Shown here: positions 1-3,433 of the stretch, one piece after another
Layout: each line of letters begins with the position of its first letter
How positions within the stretch are numbered: position 1 is the first letter of the stretch
Source: Bacteroidota bacterium
Lineage (GTDB): Bacteria; Bacteroidota; Bacteroidia; Flavobacteriales; Schleiferiaceae
Assembly: GCA_005786915.1 (NCBI GenBank)
Contig: SYCM01000002.1
Coordinates: 1-5,927 of the forward strand
DNA length: 5,927 bases
Reading direction: 5' to 3'
Program-made: the position numbers and the translations under genes
The notes under the pieces: model-generated
Told to the model about the DNA's origin: nothing
Seen by the model: the letters and a program-made list of their open reading frames with translations, nothing else
The model's database searches: none

Positions 1-174
1 ATCGCATGGTGCCTGAAAAACCCGCACGTTTCGACGGTCATGCTCGGAGCTACTCGGGTGGAACAGCTTCAGGAAAATCTGAAGTCGGCCGAGGCCGTCG
101 CGCTCCTCACCCCTGAGGTCATGGACCGCATCGAGGGCATCGTCGGCAACAAGCCGGTGCTTGCGCCCTACTAA
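1..174 (+). CDS. Aldo/keto reductase, C-terminal end (partial)
   Basis: Reading frame 1 is open from the window edge to a TAA at 172-174 and gives the last 57 residues of a protein whose start lies upstream. The segment AWCLKNPHVSTVMLGAT followed by RVEQLQENLKS (about residues 2-29) matches the end of the TIM barrel in aldo/keto reductases of the Kv-beta/YghZ type. In that family the GA-T/S-R...Q..EN stretch (here G16 to N26) binds the 2'-phosphate and adenine of NADPH. The following LTPEVMDRIEGIVGNKP is the usual C-terminal helix. The family reduces aldehydes and ketones in the cytoplasm with NADPH; the substrate cannot be told from this end. Family members are about 320-330 residues, so more than 80% is missing. 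The gene shares strand with the next cassette but is separated by 123 bases rich in hairpins, so I would not put it in that operon. Confidence 0.92.
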   Translation: MAWCLKNPHVSTVMLGATRVEQLQENLKSAEAVALLTPEVMDRIEGIVGNKPVLAPY

Positions 175-199
175 GTAGCCGTCTTTTAACGTTTAACTT

Positions 200-214
200 C
201 GGCTTTCGGAGCCG
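200..214 (+). other. Small stem-loop downstream of the aldo/keto reductase
   Basis: CGGCT (200-204) pairs with AGCCG (210-214) around a 5-base loop. No T-run follows, so it is not a convincing terminator alone. It could protect the 3' end of the upstream mRNA. Confidence 0.35.
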
Positions 215-218
215 TTGG

Positions 219-251
219 AACCGACTCAGGCCCGAGTACGGTTGGAGTTTT
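219..251 (+). terminator. Possible terminator-like hairpin in the leader
   Basis: AACCGACTC (219-227) pairs with GAGT-CGGTT (234-243, one bulged A at 238), giving nine base pairs around a 6-base loop. GGAG and then four T residues (248-251) follow. The spacing of the T tract is looser than in a classical intrinsic terminator, so this may be a weak terminator of the aldo/keto reductase transcript or one state of a switching leader. The left arm can pair instead with TGAGTCG at 251-257. Confidence 0.33.
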
Positions 252-257
252 GAGTCG
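222..257 (+). promoter_or_regulatory. Alternative long-range pairing in the leader
   Basis: CGACTCA (222-228) is a perfect seven-base reverse complement of TGAGTCG (251-257). This pairing uses the left arm of the 219-243 hairpin and the first two bases of the 256-276 hairpin, so it excludes the first and frays the second. Such competition is typical of attenuators, but a seven-base match can also arise by chance. Confidence 0.28.
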
Positions 258-276
258 TTCCCCAGGGTGGGGAACG
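256..276 (+). promoter_or_regulatory. Perfect 8-bp stem-loop in the 5' leader of the secreted-protein gene
   Basis: CGTTCCCC (256-263) pairs perfectly with GGGGAACG (269-276) around the loop AGGGT. It ends 21 bases before the ATG at 298 and has no T-run after it, so it is better read as a 5'-UTR structure (stability or translation control) or a protein-binding inverted repeat than as a terminator. No promoter matching the Bacteroidota -33/-7 pattern was found with confidence between 175 and 255. Confidence 0.42.
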
Positions 277-297
277 CTAACCTCAAATCTCTCATTT

Positions 298-840
298 ATG
301 CGTATGTTGTTTTTTGCCAGCTCAGTGCTGGTTGCGTTTTCTGCTTCAGCCCAAAATGCCGACTTCGTTGATGCAATCATCAACGTAGACGAAGCGGCCA
401 TGATTAGGGCGGTCAATGCACAGGGTTTAAGCCTCACCGACCTCACCTTTAATGTTGCTGCTCCCGGATTAGTCGGCGCTCCCTTTGCTCAAGTGCCGAG
501 CCAAACGATGTACTTGCAGTACACTTCGGTAAAGGGCGCCGCTCCCGACGACCAGCGCCAAATCTCGGTCGACGTGATTGGCGGCGATTTTCCGGCGGGA
601 GTGAGCCTTTCCCTTGCGGCCAATGCAGCGGGCACGGGTACTACTGGCATGGGCCAGGAGGTGACGCTGACAAATTCCCTGACGTCGGCAGTACTGCTAA
701 GCGGACTCGGTTCGGCCTACAGCGGCACCTCTGCCGGCCAGGGAATCCCCGTGACCTACGTACTCAACTACGCCACCGAAAACCTCGACGCGTCAACCGC
801 CGGGGTTGTGTCGCTTCAGTTCACCATCAGCAACATATAA
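298..840 (+). CDS. Small secreted beta-rich protein, putative surface-fibre subunit
   Basis: A 180-residue protein starting at ATG 298, chosen because it places a signal peptide at the very N-terminus: MRMLFFASSVLVAFSASAQ, with cleavage likely around residue 18 or 19. The same frame is open upstream to a TTG at 250, but that start would bury the signal peptide. The mature part is poor in charge and Cys, and rich in Gly, Ala, Ser, Thr and alternating hydrophobic residues. It has an early LSLTDLTFNV strand (45-53), a central QISVDVIGGDFPAGVSLSL block (88-106), a Gly/Thr loop (112-119), a GLGSAYSGTSAGQGIPVTYVL block (136-156) and a terminal VVSLQFTISNI strand (170-180). This pattern resembles beta-sandwich proteins of the DUF4402 type and related short secreted proteins of Bacteroidota. 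That is recall of pattern, not a search result. The stop overlaps the next start by one base (TAATG). Given the chaperone-like and barrel genes behind it, a surface appendage subunit is the favoured role, unproven. Confidence 0.85.
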   Translation: MRMLFFASSVLVAFSASAQNADFVDAIINVDEAAMIRAVNAQGLSLTDLTFNVAAPGLVGAPFAQVPSQTMYLQYTSVKGAAPDDQRQISVDVIGGDFPAGVSLSLAANAAGTGTTGMGQEVTLTNSLTSAVLLSGLGSAYSGTSAGQGIPVTYVLNYATENLDASTAGVVSLQFTISNI

Positions 841-842
841 TG
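838..842 (+). other. TAATG stop/start overlap, translational coupling
   Basis: The TAA of the secreted-protein gene (838-840) shares its last A with the ATG of the chaperone-like gene (840-842). No Shine-Dalgarno-like sequence precedes it, so re-initiation by the terminating ribosome is the likely route to translation of the second gene. Confidence 0.7.
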
Positions 843-1496
843 AAGGGCAAACCAGGACACCCAACCCCCGCGGGTTGGGTTGTCCTCTTGGGCATCTGGT
901 CCCAGATGCTGTCTGCGCAAGTGGTCGTAGTGAACGGCCTCGGGCACTTTCACCATTGGAATCAGCCGGCAGCGGGCCGTATTGCCCTAATGAACTCCAG
1001 CGACGACAGCCAAAGGGTACTGATTCAAACCGACAGCCTTTGGGGCATCCAGCATCCACTGCGCATCGCCAGCGAAGTGCGCATGGCCCCGAACAGCCGC
1101 CAAGAGGTTCACTACGAGTGGTTTGGTTCCGATTCATCAAGTCAAGGAACGCGCATTTTCCTGTCCACGGTGGCAGAGAAAAGCCCCGTAGCACCTTCAG
1201 AAGGAAGCGTTCGGCTTCACATTGCCACGCGCTATGCGGTCGACCTCTACCGAGGGCGAATTGCCGACCACCTCGAACTCACTTGGACCGAGCAGGGCGT
1301 TCGCGTGCACAACCGCGGCGGCGATTTTTGGGCGGGCGCCTGCTATCCTCTGAACGGCACCTCAAGGGGAGGTCCCCGGGTTGCGAGCGGCATTTTGCGG
1401 CCCAACGAGGTGCGGATTTGGACGGTTCCCTCCGACGCCAACGGAGTCTGGCTTGAGCGCGTCGACGGAGCAGTGGTCGCGAGCGTCAGGCCGTGA
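840..1496 (+). CDS. Periplasmic PapD-like (fimbrial-type) chaperone, probable
   Basis: A 218-residue protein. The ATG at 840 is the only start giving a full signal peptide: Lys at 2 and 4, hydrophobic GWVVLLGIWSQML (12-24), cleavage probably near SAQ (25-27). The length fits periplasmic pilus chaperones (about 220-250). The layout suggests two Ig-like domains. The first has GRIALMNSSDDSQRVLIQT (46-64), then RMAPNSRQEVHYEWFGS (81-97), and ends in SVRLHIATRYAVDLYR (123-138). This last stretch resembles the conserved beta-strand of PapD/FimC-type chaperones before the domain hinge, where a basic residue and alternating hydrophobics hold the subunit. The second domain starts at LELTWTEQGVRVHNRGGDFWAG (145-166), like the V-x-N-x-G-N region of chaperone domain 2, and includes LRPNEVRIWTVP (186-197). 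Its likely job is to bind unfolded subunits, presumably the preceding gene product, in the periplasm. The assignment is at fold level. The single Cys (168) rules out an intramolecular disulfide. The gene overlaps the barrel gene by 4 bases. Confidence 0.7.
   Translation: MKGKPGHPTPAGWVVLLGIWSQMLSAQVVVVNGLGHFHHWNQPAAGRIALMNSSDDSQRVLIQTDSLWGIQHPLRIASEVRMAPNSRQEVHYEWFGSDSSSQGTRIFLSTVAEKSPVAPSEGSVRLHIATRYAVDLYRGRIADHLELTWTEQGVRVHNRGGDFWAGACYPLNGTSRGGPRVASGILRPNEVRIWTVPSDANGVWLERVDGAVVASVRP
855..885 (+). promoter_or_regulatory. Strong stem-loop at the subunit/chaperone junction
   Basis: ACCCAACCC (859-867) pairs perfectly with GGGTTGGGT (872-880) around a 4-base loop. The stem is extended by GGAC (855-858) with GTCC (882-885) across a bulged T at 881: 13 base pairs, mostly GC. 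It starts 14 bases downstream of the subunit stop, inside the signal-peptide codons of the chaperone-like gene (residues 6-15). No T-run follows. Likely roles are protecting the 3' end of a processed subunit mRNA, partial attenuation, or slowing initiation on the second gene. Confidence 0.5.
1493..1496 (+). other. GTGA start/stop overlap deciding the barrel gene start
   Basis: The GTG start of the barrel gene (1493-1495) overlaps the TGA of the chaperone-like gene (1494-1496). This arrangement, plus a hydrophobic N-terminus in the resulting protein, supports GTG 1493 over the next in-frame ATG at residue 20, which would lose the export signal. Confidence 0.65.
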
Positions 1497-2725
1497 GCTT
1501 TGCCCTGTGGTGGGCCCTTTGCGCCCTTCCAAGCGGACTTTGGCCCAGTATGGGATCCTCGGGCACGGCCGGAGCCGCCCAATGGTGGATGCAAACGCCC
1601 ATGCTGCCCGGCGGCCGACCTCAGTTTGCGCTGCAGCACCGGCACACGTCGCTGCGCTACGGCGCCCAAGCGACCGGCTGGTCCTGGCAACTTCAATCCA
1701 AGCACCTCGGCGTGTGGTGGTCTCCCCATCGAAGCATGGGCCTCACCGCGCAGTTCCGAGGAACCCAAAAGAATGCCGCTTGGAACGCCTCGGGCGCGTG
1801 GTCGCCCCAAGGCTGGACGGTACAAGGACAGTACCAGGGGATTACGCTCGACCGAAGCTACCAAGGGCAATACCGCCTGGGATACCATGCCGAGTCCCTT
1901 AGGTTGGACCTGAACTGGGGCAACCAGTTTCGAAGTTTCGGTCTTCGGATCGGAGACCTAGAGTGGCGCCGAAGTACTTCAGCCCAAGGAACCAGCGACC
2001 TTCTCCGGTTGAGGCGAGGGCCCAGTGTGCTCGAATGGCGGACGTCCATGCTGCCTTTTGGTACGCAGCAGCTCTGGGGAATTCGCACCAACTTGGGCCC
2101 GAGTCGACTTTGGATCCAAGTCATCAACCAGGGCACTCGTTCCCAGGCCGTAGCTCGATTGAGCTACAGCAATACCTCTTGGGGTTCCGCTGTATTGGGT
2201 TATTCGTCTCGTCAAGCGCTGCTCCGATACCAGTTGCCGGACCAAAGTCCGCTGAGTGGAAGTTATGTGGAATGGGCCCGTGCCGCCACCCTGAATCTGG
2301 CCCACCGCGGACGGGGATTTACCCTCATTTGGAATCCGTACCGCGCGCAAATCAGCCTCTACCTTTTTGCACGGCATGACTTCTCGTCCAAGCCGAAACC
2401 GCAGATGGTGCGCCCCGTGGAATCCCCGAAATGCTGGCTGGACGTAACCTACTCCTTTACGGGGCAACCGCCCAACGTTGAACTGGAGTTCCGCGGGCCG
2501 TCGACCCAGCGCGTGGTACTCCTTCCGCAAAGCCGTCAATGGAAAGACCACCTGCCCCCAGGCCGCTACGCGGTAACCGGAACGGCACCCAAAGGATGGA
2601 AGCTCGAACTGCCTAAGGACAGCGTGGAACTGCGCCCCCACGTCACGCGGACCATGTGGGTGAACCTCGTGCCTCAAGCCGGGGCGATTCGCTGGATCAG
2701 CGCGTCAGGTGCAGCTGCGGAATGA
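1493..2725 (+). CDS. Predicted outer-membrane beta-barrel with C-terminal beta-sandwich, usher-like candidate
   Basis: A 410-residue protein of no family I recognise by name. The N-terminus has a hydrophobic run SFALWWALCALPSGLW (2-17) followed by small residues and a plausible AGA-A cleavage around 28. No basic residue precedes it, so the signal peptide is atypical. Residues about 45-300 show repeated short amphipathic strands with aromatic ends, such as GWSWQLQSK (62-70), LGVWWS (72-77), LRLDLNWG (136-143), SRLWIQVIN (204-212) and GFTLIWNPYRAQISLYLFARHDF (from 275), as in outer-membrane barrels. Tryptophan is very frequent: I count 25, about 6%. From about 313 the pattern changes to a soluble beta-sandwich (CWLDVTYSF, VELEFRG, HLPPGRYAVTG, TMWVNLV), recalling the small C-terminal domains of ushers or prealbumin-like folds. 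Classical ushers are about 800 residues with a 24-strand barrel and plug; this is half that. It overlaps the chaperone-like gene and is inferred to anchor or export the secreted subunit. Its end overlaps the convergent PAP2 gene by 29 bases. Confidence 0.72.
   Translation: MSFALWWALCALPSGLWPSMGSSGTAGAAQWWMQTPMLPGGRPQFALQHRHTSLRYGAQATGWSWQLQSKHLGVWWSPHRSMGLTAQFRGTQKNAAWNASGAWSPQGWTVQGQYQGITLDRSYQGQYRLGYHAESLRLDLNWGNQFRSFGLRIGDLEWRRSTSAQGTSDLLRLRRGPSVLEWRTSMLPFGTQQLWGIRTNLGPSRLWIQVINQGTRSQAVARLSYSNTSWGSAVLGYSSRQALLRYQLPDQSPLSGSYVEWARAATLNLAHRGRGFTLIWNPYRAQISLYLFARHDFSSKPKPQMVRPVESPKCWLDVTYSFTGQPPNVELEFRGPSTQRVVLLPQSRQWKDHLPPGRYAVTGTAPKGWKLELPKDSVELRPHVTRTMWVNLVPQAGAIRWISASGAAAE
2697..2725. other. 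29-base tail-to-tail overlap of convergent coding regions
   Basis: The barrel gene stops at TGA 2723-2725 on the + strand and the PAP2 gene stops at TGA (complement of 2697-2699). The last nine codons plus stop of each share sequence. No hairpin with a flanking T-run was seen around 2690-2760, so both transcripts probably run into the opposing gene. Confidence 0.85.
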
Positions 2726-3428
2726 GGTATCCCACCGCCGCGCCCACCGCAAACCCCACCAAAACGTCAGAGGGGTAGTGCTTGCCCGCCTGAACCCGCT
2801 GACATGCGACGTAGGCTGGCACCAATGCCGCTGCGGACCAGACTGCGGGCTTCCAGCGGGAATCCGGGTGAAGGTCCGACCACACCTTGGCGGCGTAAAA
2901 CGTATTGCAGGCGGTAAGGCTTGCATGTCCTGAGAAAAACGACTTGCGGGCGTCGGCCTCCATGCGTTCCGACAAGGGCGCCCCGTCGTAGTAGGTAAAG
3001 GGGCGGTTGCGGCGAACGGCATTTTTCACCGCGTCGGTGAGCATCAGCGTGCTGAGGTTGGCTTGAAACCACATGCTCCCGAGCACTGCGGCGTCCGCGA
3101 CGCGGTGGTCCGCTCGGGTGTGGGCGAGTGCCGTGATTCCTGCAGCCCCAAAGGCCGCAAACAGCGCGTAGTCCGACCGCTGTCCCGCCGCCTCATCCCA
3201 GCGATTCAGGGCGACGCGGTCGAGTCCCCGAGCGGCGGGCGACCCCAAGTTGGCCAACTCAAACTCGCTGAACCCGCGGTGCTGCCCCGACGCGTAGGCG
3301 TTCCAGCCCAGCAAAGCGCCGTTCACCCCGTAGGTAATCCCGTCGGTCCGCGCACTCAGCTGGTACGGAAGCTGAGCCCAAAGTACCTGCGCCGACAGCA
3401 GTGCGGCGAAACAAATAATGCGAAGCAT
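2697..3428 (-). CDS. PAP2-family phosphatase (type 2 phosphatidic acid phosphatase-like)
   Basis: A 243-residue protein from the ATG at 3428 down. This start gives a clean N-terminal signal (LRIICFAALLSAQVLWA, cleavage near 18/19) and sits 5 bases after the amylase stop; an upstream extension of the frame to 3500 would run inside the amylase gene. All three signature motifs of the PAP2/haloperoxidase superfamily are present: K135-x6-R142-P143, S166-G167-H168 (in SFFSGHAS, Phe instead of the usual Pro before SGH), and R211-x5-H217-x3-D221 with HYPSDVLVG. Known chemistry uses the last His as nucleophile and the SGH His as acid/base on a phosphomonoester or pyrophosphate. Hydrophobic stretches at about 86-102, 113-131, 195-209 and 221-236 suggest membrane association with the active site on the periplasmic side. 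Substrates in the family include phosphatidate, undecaprenyl pyrophosphate and lipid A phosphates; none can be chosen here. It is probably co-transcribed with the amylase. Confidence 0.9.
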   Translation of the reverse strand: MLRIICFAALLSAQVLWAQLPYQLSARTDGITYGVNGALLGWNAYASGQHRGFSEFELANLGSPAARGLDRVALNRWDEAAGQRSDYALFAAFGAAGITALAHTRADHRVADAAVLGSMWFQANLSTLMLTDAVKNAVRRNRPFTYYDGAPLSERMEADARKSFFSGHASLTACNTFYAAKVWSDLHPDSRWKPAVWSAAALVPAYVACQRVQAGKHYPSDVLVGFAVGAAVGYLIPQLHLTR

Positions 3429-3433
3429 AAGCA

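Noticed and set aside
185..197. Tandem TTTAAC repeat as a promoter element
   Set aside because: The two copies are AT-rich but the spacing does not match the Bacteroidota TAnnTTTG/-33 TTTG pattern; too short to call.
250..297. TTG-initiated 16-residue extension of the secreted-protein gene
   Set aside because: It would put the signal peptide internally and places the 256-276 hairpin in coding sequence; ATG 298 gives a normal N-terminus.
186..446. 86-codon open frame on the - strand
   Set aside because: It is antisense to the signal-peptide region of the secreted protein; low-complexity composition and no recognisable domain.
793..1194. 133-codon open frame on the - strand (and 806-1456 on +)
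   Set aside because: Both overlap the chaperone-like gene in other frames; Arg/Pro/Cys-rich products typical of shadow frames in GC-rich DNA.
1363..1378. GGGG/CCCC mini-hairpin within the chaperone-like gene
   Set aside because: A 4-5 bp stem within a coding region has little support as a functional element.
1343..1902. Long frames on both strands across the chaperone/barrel junction
   Set aside because: Arg/Pro/Ala-rich translations without motifs; the overlapping true frames have signal peptides and beta-strand patterns.
1979..2677. 232-codon antisense frame inside the barrel gene
   Set aside because: Composition is shadow-like, with no domain or start context; its length is explained by scarcity of stop codons in GC-rich DNA.
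2711..2718. GCAGCTGC palindrome near the convergent gene ends as a bidirectional terminator
   Set aside because: It has no loop and no flanking T/A tracts; it is only an 8-base palindrome in coding sequence.
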